DNA of 64,000 bases, taken from contig CAXTRK010000017.1 of assembly GCA_964246745.1 (NCBI GenBank), positions 1 through 64,000 on the forward strand, read 5' to 3'. Positions within the stretch are counted from its first letter, which is position 1. The number at the start of each line of letters is the position of its first letter. A model generated the notes under the pieces. That model was not told where the DNA came from. It saw only the letters and a program-made list of their open reading frames with translations, and ran no database searches. The DNA is from Lichenicoccus sp964246745. Its GTDB lineage: Bacteria > Pseudomonadota > Alphaproteobacteria > Acetobacterales > Acetobacteraceae. The position numbers and the translations under genes were made by a program. Shown here piece after piece: positions 18,090 through 26,886 of the stretch.

Positions 18090-18692
18090 TCAGGTGGGAA
18101 TTCTGCTTTCCGAGGCGCCGATGTCACGAACAGCGCTGGGCGGCAGACGCGAAAGCTTGACGCTCTTGCCGCGGTCGGCGCGTTCCGGAGTGTCCCCCAT
18201 CAGCCATGCCTCAAGCTGACGACGCGCACGAAACACCCGGCTCTTGGCAGTGCCGACGGCACATCCGGTGGCGTCGGCAAGTGCCTCGTAGCTCATTCCC
18301 TGAACCACAACCATGATCAGGGCCTCTCTCTGATCCGCTGGAAGACGAGTCATCGCCTTGCCCAGATCCTTGAGCGCCAAGCGATCCTCGTGCGGCGCCT
18401 CGGTAGCAAACGCCGCCGCCGGCACATCGTCGATATCGGTGGTGTCACGGCGCTTACGCAAATTGGAGATGAAGCGGTTGCGCAGAATACGGTGCATCCA
18501 GGCCGCGAAGTTGGTTCCTGGAATGAAGCTGCCCTGCGCGGAGAGCGCGTTGCAGACCGCGTCCTGAACCAGATCCTCGGCGGCGGCGCGGTTGCGCGTC
18601 AGCGCCAGCGCCTGAACTCTGAGCTTCGGCAGGATCGTGATCACCTGACCATGAAAACCGTGTGGCGTCGCGATGGCAGCGTTATGTCCCAT
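18090..18692 (-). CDS. EcfG-like ECF sigma factor (copy 2)
   Basis: A 200-residue ECF sigma factor. Region 2 has AAAEDLVQDAVCNAL, and FIPGTNFAAWMHRILRNRFI matches the EcfG-family FxxGTNxxAWLxxILRN box. Region 4 has LPADQREALIMVVVQGMSYEALADATGCAVGTAKSRVFRARRQL, a helix-turn-helix recognising the -35 element. The tail is 35 residues longer than usual. It is second of two adjacent sigma genes and lies directly upstream of nepR, so it is a likely NepR client. Whether it acts redundantly, as an accessory, or as a competitor of the other EcfG is unknown. Confidence 0.88.
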   Translation of the reverse strand: MGHNAAIATPHGFHGQVITILPKLRVQALALTRNRAAAEDLVQDAVCNALSAQGSFIPGTNFAAWMHRILRNRFISNLRKRRDTTDIDDVPAAAFATEAPHEDRLALKDLGKAMTRLPADQREALIMVVVQGMSYEALADATGCAVGTAKSRVFRARRQLEAWLMGDTPERADRGKSVKLSRLPPSAVRDIGASESRIPT

Positions 18693-18904
18693 GTGCCTCT
18701 TTCTCCGTTTTCAGCCGATCAATGACCGCGCCGGGACAGGCGTTGCATTCGATGCCGCGGTCTCGTCTCACGAGATCGCGAGCAAGTCTGGTCAGTGCGC
18801 TTTTGGAGGGGGCGGCTTCGGCGATTGTCGAGTTGGCGATCCGCTCGTGGCGGACTACGGTCACGATATGGAAGATCGTGCGTAATCGGCTGGAACACGC
18901 GCCT

Positions 18905-19486
18905 TCAGGAGGCGTAGGCGGCACCCAGCACCTGCGCGAGCTGCGTGCGGGCGCGGGACACACGCGCCTTCATGGTGCCCACGGGAACGCCGCATACATC
19001 AGCAGCCTGCTCATAGCTGAGCTCCTGCGCGCCGACCAGCACCAGCGCCTCCCGGAGCAGCGGAGGCAACGTGAACAGCACGCGCTCCAGGTCCGACACA
19101 TCGCCGCGCAGCGACGCGTCCGGCGAACTGGCGCCCGCGGAGTTAGACAGGCTTTCATTCAACAGGCGGGTTTCGCGTTGACGCCGACGGGTCTGCTCGT
19201 AAAAGGCATTGCGCTGGATCGTAAAGATCCAGGCCTTGAGGTTGGTGCCCTGTTGGAACTGCTGCCTGGCGGCGAGTGCCCGAACAAGCGTATCCTGGAC
19301 GAGGTCGTCGGCGGCAGCGGCGTCGCGGGTCAAAAACCGCGCGAACCCGCGAAGATCCGGCAGGACCGCGGCGATGTCACGGTGAAACTCCGCGTCACCG
19401 CCTGGTCCTGTGCCACCCTGATCGTTCACTCCAGCCTCACGCGACTCTATTGCCTCATCTGCTTCTATTGTCCGTGCTTCAATCAT
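18905..19486 (-). CDS. ecfG: EcfG-like ECF sigma factor (copy 1)
   Basis: About 193 residues from ATG 19486. Region 2 has DAAAADDLVQDTLVRALAA and the EcfG hallmark FQQGTNLKAWIFTIQRNAFY; region 4 has LPPLLREALVLVGAQELSYEQAADVCGVPVGTMKARVSRAR. EcfG directs the alphaproteobacterial general stress regulon from GGAAC/CGTT promoters. ATG 19486 leaves only 14 bp to the divergent phyR start. A GTG at 19429 has TGAGG five bases upstream, gives about 174 residues and leaves a more credible promoter gap, so it may be the real start. Confidence 0.9.
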   Translation of the reverse strand: MIEARTIEADEAIESREAGVNDQGGTGPGGDAEFHRDIAAVLPDLRGFARFLTRDAAAADDLVQDTLVRALAARQQFQQGTNLKAWIFTIQRNAFYEQTRRRQRETRLLNESLSNSAGASSPDASLRGDVSDLERVLFTLPPLLREALVLVGAQELSYEQAADVCGVPVGTMKARVSRARTQLAQVLGAAYAS

Positions 19487-19500
19487 GAGAGAGACGCCTG

Positions 19501-20244
19501 ATGGCACAAACGCGGCGCGACGACCTGATCCGCGCTCTTCCCTATGCGCGCCGTTATGCGCGCGCGCTCACCGGAAGCCAACCGCGCGGCGATCTGCTGG
19601 TCGCGGAGAGCCTGCGGGAGCTGACCTCGTCGACGGCCGACGACCTTTCCGCGCGGCTCGGCCTCTATAACTGGGTCACGCGCCGCTTCAATCTCGGGCT
19701 TGTCGACCCCGGCGACGTTGATGGCGGCCTGACCTCGCAACAGCGGCAACTGCTTTTGCTGACCGCGCTGGAGGAGGTTTCCGTCGAGGACGCGGCGCCG
19801 ATCGTAGGCTTGCCGCTGGACGAGGCGGCGGCTCAGCTTGGCCATGCCCGCGAGCGTCTGCGCAAGGCTGCGGAGACCGACGTGCTGATCATCGAGGATG
19901 AGCCGATCATCGCCATGGATATCGAGGAACTGGTGCTCGGCTGCGGCCATCGCGTGGTTGGTGTCGCCTCCACCGAGTCGGAGGCGGTGAAGATCGCGCA
20001 GAGGACGCGTCCTGGACTGATCCTCGCCGACATCAATCTCGGCGTCGGCGGCGACGGCACCTCCGCGGTCAGCCGCATCCTGAAACATCACTATGCGCCA
20101 GTGATCTTCGTCACCGCCTATCCGGAGCGGCTGCTTACCGGCGAGACGGTCGAGCCGGCCTTCGTCATCACCAAGCCGTTCGAGCCGCTGACGCTCGCGA
20201 TCGCCACCTATCAGGCGGTGACCGGCGGAGTCACCCTGAAGTAG
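19501..20244 (+). CDS. phyR: PhyR response regulator (anti-anti-sigma)
   Basis: 247 residues. The N-terminal sigma-like domain (about 1-120) resembles EcfG regions 2 and 4 (LGLYNWVTRRFN; LTALEEVSVEDAAPIVGLPL). The receiver domain (about 125-245) has acidic residues E132-D133, phosphoacceptor D177 in LADINLG, the switch Thr in FVTAYPE and the conserved Lys in ITKPFEP. When phosphorylated, the receiver releases the sigma-like domain to capture NepR, freeing EcfG. It is divergent from ecfG, and a consensus EcfG promoter begins 2 bp after its stop and points toward glgE. Confidence 0.96.
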   Translation: MAQTRRDDLIRALPYARRYARALTGSQPRGDLLVAESLRELTSSTADDLSARLGLYNWVTRRFNLGLVDPGDVDGGLTSQQRQLLLLTALEEVSVEDAAPIVGLPLDEAAAQLGHARERLRKAAETDVLIIEDEPIIAMDIEELVLGCGHRVVGVASTESEAVKIAQRTRPGLILADINLGVGGDGTSAVSRILKHHYAPVIFVTAYPERLLTGETVEPAFVITKPFEPLTLAIATYQAVTGGVTLK

Positions 20245-20245
20245 A

Positions 20246-20271
20246 GGAACCACGGCGAGCGCGCTCACGTT
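20246..20271 (+). promoter_or_regulatory. predicted EcfG (general stress sigma) promoter upstream of glgE
   Basis: GGAAC at 20246-20250, a spacer of exactly 17 bases, then CGTT at 20268-20271. This is a full match to the alphaproteobacterial EcfG consensus GGAAC-N16/17-CGTT. It lies in the 137-bp gap between the phyR stop (20244) and the glgE ATG (20382), giving a leader of roughly 100 nucleotides. It was the only complete match noticed in the intergenic regions examined by eye. A start site near 20278-20280 is predicted. Confidence 0.82.
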
Positions 20272-20381
20272 CGGACTGGCAGCGGCGCCTTCCGATGTGA
20301 CCGAACAACGGCTACACGCCTCGATGGTGATGCGCGTCGCGCCTGACGGACATCTTCCATTCCGCCGACGGAGTGCCGCGC

Positions 20382-23300
20382 ATGGATCTCGCCGAAACCG
20401 GTTCAAACCAGATCGGACGCGCCTCCGGCGCCGGAAACGGCTCCTCGCCGCTGCACCTTGCCTTGCTGCCAGCCTCGCTGGCGCGGGATGCAGAGGCGTG
20501 GTCAGGATTCCAGCGCGTGCTGGTCACCGACCTGCTCCACAACGCCGGTGAGGCTGGGGTGATCGCGTCACGAGAGGCGGCGGCCAGCAGCGTCGCCTGG
20601 CTGGTTGCCGAGGCGGGGGCCGGCGCCGCTCTGATCGACCTGGTGATCGATTGCGTCGGCGCCGACGGCGATATCGCGCGTGATCCCGCTCATCTGTTCC
20701 TGGCGCCGGAGCCGTCCGCAGCGCTGGATCCCCGCGCCGTGCCCACGCCGCATCTGGCGCGGCCATCGCTGGCCGGGAGCGATGCTGTGGAGCGGCTTGG
20801 CGGCTGGTGGGGAGAGCTCGTCGCTGGCTGGGGGCGGGCAGGTCTCGCGGGCGTGCGTGTGCGCGGCCTCACCGGGCTGCCGCACGGAACGGCGCCGGCG
20901 CTGCTGCGCGCCATGCGCCGGCGGGCGCCATCTATCCTGCTGATCGCCGAGACCAACGGGATGGCATGGGATGACATCCTGGCCATGGCGGACATCGGCC
21001 TCGACGGTGTGATGTCGTCCCTGGCCTGGTGGAACTGGCAGGACAGGTGGTTCGACGACGAACTCGCCATGCTGCGCGGGGTCGCTCCGGTGATCGCTGA
21101 TCTGCCGGTGGAGCGGGTCGGCGGCGAACCCGGGCTGCGGCGGGCGTTTGCGTTGTGCGCCGCGGAGGCTCTGGGCTGGATTGCGGCGCCCGATCAGGCG
21201 GCCCGCGACGGGCGGGCGCTGGCCGACGCCTTCGGGGCAGTGCTGCCGGCGCGACGGATCGGCCTCCCGAATGCGTCGGTCGCGGCCTATCTCGCCACGG
21301 GCGGCGCCGATCCGCGCTGGAGCGGCCGCGCGCGTGTGCTGCTTTTCAACAGCCGGATCGACCGTCCGGCCACGATTGATCCGACGTCCTTCCTCACCGC
21401 GACAGGCGGCAACTTTAAGTCGTTCGCGTCTCAGGATGCCATGCCGCTGATCCCCGGCGTCGCCGTCACACTCGGCATCGGCGAAGCCTGGCGCTACGAG
21501 GCGGCTGCGATCGCGCCACCCAAGCCGACCGCGATAGAGCCGGGCTCGGCGCGGGCGGCGGCAGGCTGGCCAAGACTCGCCATTGAAAATCCCGCGCCGT
21601 GCGTCGATGACGGACGTTTTCCGGTCAGGCGCACCGCGGGCGAGGTGGTTCAGGTCGAGGTTGACGTGATCGGCGATGGCCATGATCTGCTCGCGGTCGC
21701 CGTGCAATGGCGCGCTCCGGGCGAGCAGGGCTGGCGGGAGACGCGCATGCGCCTGCTCGGCAATGACCGCTGGGCCGCGGACTTCCCGCTCATGACCCGC
21801 GGCATGCACGAATACCGAATCCTCGCCTGGCGGGACCATTACGCCACCTACCGTCACGAACTCGGCGCCAAGGCGGAGGCCGGCGTGTCAATCTCGCTCG
21901 AACTGACCGAGGGTCAGGCGCTGCTGCGTGCCGCCGTGAAGCGCGGTGCTCCCGGCAACGTGGAAATCGAGGCGGCGCTTGCCCGCATCGAGGCCGCCGG
22001 CGGCGACGAGGCGTCGCAATGCCGTATGCTGCTCTCCGCTGAGCTGGCCGCCCTGATGGAGGCCGCCGACGACCGGCCGCATAGCACCCATTCGGCGGCG
22101 ATCCCGGTCGAAGCCGAGCGCACCGCCGCCGGCTACGCGTCCTGGTATGAGGTGTTTCCGCGCTCGATGAGCGACGATCCGCACGTGCATGGCAGCTTCC
22201 GAGATGTCGAGCGGCATTTGCCGCGCATACGGGCGATGGGCTTTGACGTGCTGTATTTCCCCCCGATCCATCCGATCGGACGGATCAATCGCAAGGGTCC
22301 GAACAATACACTGACGCCTGGCCCCGAGGATGTCGGCAGCCCGTATGCGGTGGGCGCCGAGGAAGGCGGCCACGACGCGATTCTCCCGGCTCTCGGCACG
22401 CTCGACGATTTCCTGCATCTCCGCCAAGCGGCCCAGGCGCACGGGCTTGAGCTCGCCATCGATTTCGCGATCCAGTGCGCGCCCGATCATCCATGGCTGC
22501 GCGAGCACAAGGACTGGTTCCTTTGGCGTCCGGACGGCACCGTGCGCTACGCCGAAAACCCGCCGAAAAAGTACCAGGACATCGTCAACGTCGATTTCTA
22601 CAACCAGGGCGCGGTGCCCGACCTCTGGCTGGCCTTGGCCAACATCGTCATCTACTGGGCCGAACAGGGCATACGGCTGTTCCGTGTCGACAATCCGCAC
22701 ACCAAGCCGCTGCCGTTCTGGGAATGGATGATCGCGGAGGTGCGCGCCCGCTATCCTGACGCAGTGTTCCTGGCCGAGGCGTTCACCCGTCCCAAGGTGA
22801 TGAATCGGCTGGCCAAGGTCGGTTTCGGCCAGTCCTATACCTATTTCACCTGGCGCAACACCAAGGCGGAGCTCACCGAGTACCTGACCCATCTCTCCCG
22901 GGATGCGCCGCGCGACTTCTTCCGGCCGCACTTCTTTGTCAACACACCGGACATCAATCCGCTCTTCCTGCAGACCTCCGGCCGGGCAGGTTTCCTGATA
23001 CGGGCGGCGCTGGCCGCGACCATGTCCGGGCTGTGGGGCGTCTATTGCGGCTTCGAGCTGTGCGAAGGCACGCCGTTGCCCGGACGCGAGGAGTATCTCG
23101 ACAGCGAGAAATACCAGCGGCGCACCTGGGACTGGGACCGGCCCGGCAACATCACGGCGGAGATCACCTTGCTGAACCGGATACGCGCCCAGAACCCGGC
23201 GCTGCACTCGCATCTGGGGATCGCTTTTCTTCCCGCCGGCAACGACACCGTGCTATTCTACGAGAAGACCACGGAGGGGCGCGGCAACTGCATCTTCTGT

Positions 23301-23501
23301 CTGGTGAGCCTCGACCCGCATAACGTGCAGCAGAGCACGATCGAGCTGCCGCTGCATCAATGGGGCTTGCCTGACGAGGCGACGCTGCAGATGCACGACC
23401 TCATCGGCGGCGGCCGGTTCACCTTGTCCGGCAAATACCACACCGTGACGCTCACCCCGCAGCAACCCTACTTCATCTGGCGCGCGTCGCCACTCTCCTG
23501 A
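20382..23501 (+). CDS. glgE: alpha-1,4-glucan:maltose-1-phosphate maltosyltransferase with long N-terminal domain
   Basis: 1039 residues. From about residue 400 on it is a GH13_3 GlgE: a DUF3416-type beta domain (PVRRTAGEVVQVEVDV), WYEVFPRSMS and FPPIHPIGRINRKGPNN. Nucleophile D770 is in LFRVDNPHTKP, acid/base E799 in FLAEAFTRP and D857 in NTPDINP. GlgE transfers maltosyl units from maltose-1-phosphate onto alpha-1,4-glucans. The first 350-400 residues form an extra domain resembling a degenerate amylase barrel (LAGVRVRGLTGLP; ILLIAETNGMAWDD). ATG 20382 has GGAG (20370-20373) eight bases upstream. It is first gene of the glgE-treS/mak-glgB-malQ-otsA run. Confidence 0.93.
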   Translation: MDLAETGSNQIGRASGAGNGSSPLHLALLPASLARDAEAWSGFQRVLVTDLLHNAGEAGVIASREAAASSVAWLVAEAGAGAALIDLVIDCVGADGDIARDPAHLFLAPEPSAALDPRAVPTPHLARPSLAGSDAVERLGGWWGELVAGWGRAGLAGVRVRGLTGLPHGTAPALLRAMRRRAPSILLIAETNGMAWDDILAMADIGLDGVMSSLAWWNWQDRWFDDELAMLRGVAPVIADLPVERVGGEPGLRRAFALCAAEALGWIAAPDQAARDGRALADAFGAVLPARRIGLPNASVAAYLATGGADPRWSGRARVLLFNSRIDRPATIDPTSFLTATGGNFKSFASQDAMPLIPGVAVTLGIGEAWRYEAAAIAPPKPTAIEPGSARAAAGWPRLAIENPAPCVDDGRFPVRRTAGEVVQVEVDVIGDGHDLLAVAVQWRAPGEQGWRETRMRLLGNDRWAADFPLMTRGMHEYRILAWRDHYATYRHELGAKAEAGVSISLELTEGQALLRAAVKRGAPGNVEIEAALARIEAAGGDEASQCRMLLSAELAALMEAADDRPHSTHSAAIPVEAERTAAGYASWYEVFPRSMSDDPHVHGSFRDVERHLPRIRAMGFDVLYFPPIHPIGRINRKGPNNTLTPGPEDVGSPYAVGAEEGGHDAILPALGTLDDFLHLRQAAQAHGLELAIDFAIQCAPDHPWLREHKDWFLWRPDGTVRYAENPPKKYQDIVNVDFYNQGAVPDLWLALANIVIYWAEQGIRLFRVDNPHTKPLPFWEWMIAEVRARYPDAVFLAEAFTRPKVMNRLAKVGFGQSYTYFTWRNTKAELTEYLTHLSRDAPRDFFRPHFFVNTPDINPLFLQTSGRAGFLIRAALAATMSGLWGVYCGFELCEGTPLPGREEYLDSEKYQRRTWDWDRPGNITAEITLLNRIRAQNPALHSHLGIAFLPAGNDTVLFYEKTTEGRGNCIFCLVSLDPHNVQQSTIELPLHQWGLPDEATLQMHDLIGGGRFTLSGKYHTVTLTPQQPYFIWRASPLS

Positions 23502-23529
23502 GCCGCACAAAGGGACTTCGTCCGCCGTT

Positions 23530-26500
23530 ATGAGTAACGACAATCTCGAGCTTGCCGAGCCCGACGCCGACACGGCAGCGCCCGGCATCACCTTGCCGCC
23601 CATCGAGGACCCGCTCTGGTACAAGGACGCGGTCATCTATCAGATACACCTCAAGTCGTTCTTTGACGCCAACAATGACGGGGTCGGCGATTTCGCCGGG
23701 GTGCTGCAGAAGCTCGACTATATCGCCGAGCTGGGCGTCACCGCGATCTGGATGCTGCCATTCTACCCTTCGCCCCGCCGCGACGACGGCTACGACATCG
23801 CCGACTATCGCGGCGTGCATCCCGAGTATGGCAGCCTCGCCGAACTGCGGCATTTCGTCACCGCGGCGCATGAGCGCGGCCTGCGCGTCATCACCGAACT
23901 GGTCATCAATCACACTTCGGATCAGCATTCCTGGTTCCAGCGCGCGCGCCGCGCGCCTCCCGGTTCTGCTGAGCGCGACTTCTATGTGTGGTCGGACAGC
24001 GACGAGAAGTATGACGGCACCCGCATCATCTTTATTGACACCGAGAAATCGAACTGGACCTGGGACGACGAAGCCCAGGCCTATTACTGGCACCGCTTCT
24101 ACAGCCATCAGCCGGATCTCAATTTCGACAATCCGCGTGTGCTCGAGGAAGTGCTGTCGGTGATGCGCTTCTGGCTTGACCTCGGCGTCGATGGTCTGCG
24201 TCTCGACGCGGTGCCCTATCTGGTCGAGCGCGAGGGCACCAACAACGAGAATCTTCCGGAAACCCACGACATCATCAAGAAGATACGTGCCGAGATCGAT
24301 GTCTATGCGCCGGGACGGATGCTGCTCGCCGAAGCCAACCAATGGCCGGAAGACGCCCAGGTGTATTTCGGCGACGGCGACGAATGCCACATGTCGTTTC
24401 ATTTCCCGCTGATGCCGCGCATGTACATGGCGATCGCGCGCGAAGATCGTTTTCCGATCACCGACATCATGCGGCAGACGCCCGAGATCCCCGCCGCCTG
24501 CCAATGGGCGGTGTTCCTGCGCAACCATGACGAGCTCACTTTGGAGATGGTGACCTCCTCGGAGCGGGACTATCTCTGGGAGACCTACGCCTCCGACAAG
24601 CGCGCGCGGCTCAATCTCGGCATACGCAGGAGACTGGCGCCGCTGATGCAGCGCGACCGCCGCCGCATCGAACTGATGAACGGCCTGCTGCTGTCGATGC
24701 CCGGAACGCCGGTGATCTATTATGGCGACGAGATCGGCATGGGCGACAACATCTATCTCGGCGACCGCGACGGCGTGCGCACGCCAATGCAATGGTCGGT
24801 GGACCGCAATGGCGGCTTCTCGCGCGCCGATCCCGCCGGCCTGGTGCTGCCGCCGATCATGGATCCGATCTACGGCTACCAGGCGGTCAACGTGGAAGCG
24901 CAGGCCGCCGATCCGCATTCGCTGCTGAACTGGATGCGACGCATGCTGAGCGTGCGCAAGTCGCACCGCGCCTTCGGACGCGGCACCCAGCGCTTCCTCT
25001 ATCCGGGCAACCGCAAGGTGCTGGCCTATCTGCGCGAGTGGACCAGCGAAGACGGCGCCGAGGAGACCATCCTGTGCGTGAGCAATCTCTCGCGCGCGGC
25101 ACAAGCGGTGGAACTCGACCTTCACGAATTCGCCGGCCGTGTGCCGATCGACGTTGTCGGCGGCTCGGTGTTTCCACCCGTAGGCCAGCTCACCTACCTG
25201 CTGACTCTGCCGCCCTACGGCTCTTATTGGTTCCTGCTTGCCTCCGAACGCGCGCTGCCCGCCTGGCACACGCCGGCGCCGGAACCGTTGCCGGAATTCT
25301 CCACCATCGTGGTGCGAAACGATCTCGGCGAACTCGGCGCGGGGCCGGCGCGAACGCTGCTGGAGCTTGAGGTGCTGCCGGAATACCTGCCGAAGCGGCG
25401 ATGGTTCTCTTCAAAGTCCGAGCGCCTCACGTCGGTCCGCTTCACCAGCCTCACGCAGTTGGTTCCCGGCCGCAGCGGCCGCACCGTGTTCGGCGAGATC
25501 GAGGTGCGTGTCGGCGAACGCACTGAACGCTACTGCCTGCCGCTCGCCGCGGTGCCGGAGGCGGACTGCATTCCCCTCGGTCAGCAGCTCGCCTTCAGCC
25601 GCATCCGCCGCGGACCGCTCGTCGGCTACGTGACTGACGGTTTCGCCTCCGACGACTTCACCAACGACGTGCTCTCGTTGCTCCGCCAGCAGGCGTCGCT
25701 GCGGCTCGACTCCGGCACGCTGGTGTTCAGCAAGACCGACCGCCTCGACGGACTCGAGCTGCCGAGCCCGCTGACCATACGCAGACTGTCGGCCGAGCAG
25801 TCCAACAGCTCGCAGATCATCGACGACCTGCTCGTGCTCAAGATCATCCGCAAGGTGCTGCCGGGCATCCATCCAGAGGCGGAGATCAGCCGCTATCTGA
25901 CCGAGCGGGGCTACGCCAACACGCCGCCGATGTACGGCGAGGTCGCGCGGATCGACGCGGACGGCACGCCCAACACCATGATCGTGGTGCAGGGCTTCGT
26001 GCGCAACCAGGGCGACGGCTGGAGCTGGACGCTCGATTTTCTTGCCCGCGCCGCCGATGACAGCGTCGGCGACGGCGAGCAGGCGCACGACGACGCCTAC
26101 AGCAACTACGCGAGCTTTGCCGCCGCACTCGGCAGGCGGCTCGCCCAGTTGCATGAGGTCTTCGCGACGCCGACCGACAATGCCGCCTTCCGGCCGGATA
26201 CGGCGAACGAGGCGGATCTGTTCGGCTGGGGGCGCGGCACGGTCGAACAACTCGACCACGCGATCACAGCCGTCGAGGCGGCGATGCAGCGCGGCGACCT
26301 GGATGAGGCGGCAAGCAGCCTGGCGGCCCGGCTGATCAGCCGTCGCGCGCCGCTTGAGGCGGTGATACGCGGGCTTGCGTCGCGTGGCTCGGGATCGCTG
26401 CGAACGCGCGTGCATGGCGACTTCCATCTGGGCCAGGTGCTGGTGGTGGGCGGCGACGCGTTTCTCATCGATTTCGAGGGCGAGCCCGCGAAGTCCATGG

Positions 26501-26886
26501 AGCAACGGCGGGCGCACTCCTCGCCGATGCGCGACGTGGCGGGAATGCTCCGATCGTTCGACTATGCCGGCGCCACCGCCGCCGCGCGCCTGGAAGGCGG
26601 CAGCGAGAGCACCAATTTGCGTCGAGCGCACCTGCTCGAGCGCTTCCGCCATCACGCGGGCACGGATTTCCTTGCCGCCTACCGCGAGGTGCTGGCGGCA
26701 AGTCCGACACCCTGGTTCACGCCGGCCGCGGAGCCAGCGCTGCTGGACCTCTTCCTGATTGAAAAGGCATCGTACGAAATCCATTACGAGGCCAATAACC
26801 GACCGACCTGGATCACGATCCCGCTCTCCGGGCTTGACGAGATCGCAACCAGATTGCTCGGGGGCGGTTCTGATGAGAATGAGTGA
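23530..26886 (+). CDS. treS: trehalose synthase fused to maltokinase (TreS-Mak/Pep2)
   Basis: 1118 residues. Residues 20-560 are a GH13 trehalose synthase: WYKDAVIYQIHLKSFFD, nucleophile D226 in LRLDAVPYL, E268 in LLAEANQWP and D334 in LRNHDELT. It interconverts maltose and trehalose. Residues 580-1110 are a maltokinase with an aminoglycoside-kinase-like fold: LPKRRWFSSKSE, the catalytic RVHGDFHLGQVL and the metal site LIDFEGEPA. It makes maltose-1-phosphate from maltose and ATP, the donor for GlgE. The fusion therefore channels trehalose to maltose-1-phosphate. It starts 28 bp after glgE and overlaps glgB. Confidence 0.95.
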   Translation: MSNDNLELAEPDADTAAPGITLPPIEDPLWYKDAVIYQIHLKSFFDANNDGVGDFAGVLQKLDYIAELGVTAIWMLPFYPSPRRDDGYDIADYRGVHPEYGSLAELRHFVTAAHERGLRVITELVINHTSDQHSWFQRARRAPPGSAERDFYVWSDSDEKYDGTRIIFIDTEKSNWTWDDEAQAYYWHRFYSHQPDLNFDNPRVLEEVLSVMRFWLDLGVDGLRLDAVPYLVEREGTNNENLPETHDIIKKIRAEIDVYAPGRMLLAEANQWPEDAQVYFGDGDECHMSFHFPLMPRMYMAIAREDRFPITDIMRQTPEIPAACQWAVFLRNHDELTLEMVTSSERDYLWETYASDKRARLNLGIRRRLAPLMQRDRRRIELMNGLLLSMPGTPVIYYGDEIGMGDNIYLGDRDGVRTPMQWSVDRNGGFSRADPAGLVLPPIMDPIYGYQAVNVEAQAADPHSLLNWMRRMLSVRKSHRAFGRGTQRFLYPGNRKVLAYLREWTSEDGAEETILCVSNLSRAAQAVELDLHEFAGRVPIDVVGGSVFPPVGQLTYLLTLPPYGSYWFLLASERALPAWHTPAPEPLPEFSTIVVRNDLGELGAGPARTLLELEVLPEYLPKRRWFSSKSERLTSVRFTSLTQLVPGRSGRTVFGEIEVRVGERTERYCLPLAAVPEADCIPLGQQLAFSRIRRGPLVGYVTDGFASDDFTNDVLSLLRQQASLRLDSGTLVFSKTDRLDGLELPSPLTIRRLSAEQSNSSQIIDDLLVLKIIRKVLPGIHPEAEISRYLTERGYANTPPMYGEVARIDADGTPNTMIVVQGFVRNQGDGWSWTLDFLARAADDSVGDGEQAHDDAYSNYASFAAALGRRLAQLHEVFATPTDNAAFRPDTANEADLFGWGRGTVEQLDHAITAVEAAMQRGDLDEAASSLAARLISRRAPLEAVIRGLASRGSGSLRTRVHGDFHLGQVLVVGGDAFLIDFEGEPAKSMEQRRAHSSPMRDVAGMLRSFDYAGATAAARLEGGSESTNLRRAHLLERFRHHAGTDFLAAYREVLAASPTPWFTPAAEPALLDLFLIEKASYEIHYEANNRPTWITIPLSGLDEIATRLLGGGSDENE

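Noticed and set aside
18682..18963. Possible small minus-strand protein between the two sigma genes
   Set aside because: It runs through the 3' end of ecfG and into the start of the second sigma gene, has no recognised motif and no good ribosome-binding site.
23473..25269. 598-codon minus-strand open frame opposite treS
   Set aside because: Antisense shadow of GC-rich codons; no coherent domain and it covers the whole catalytic part of a well-supported TreS.
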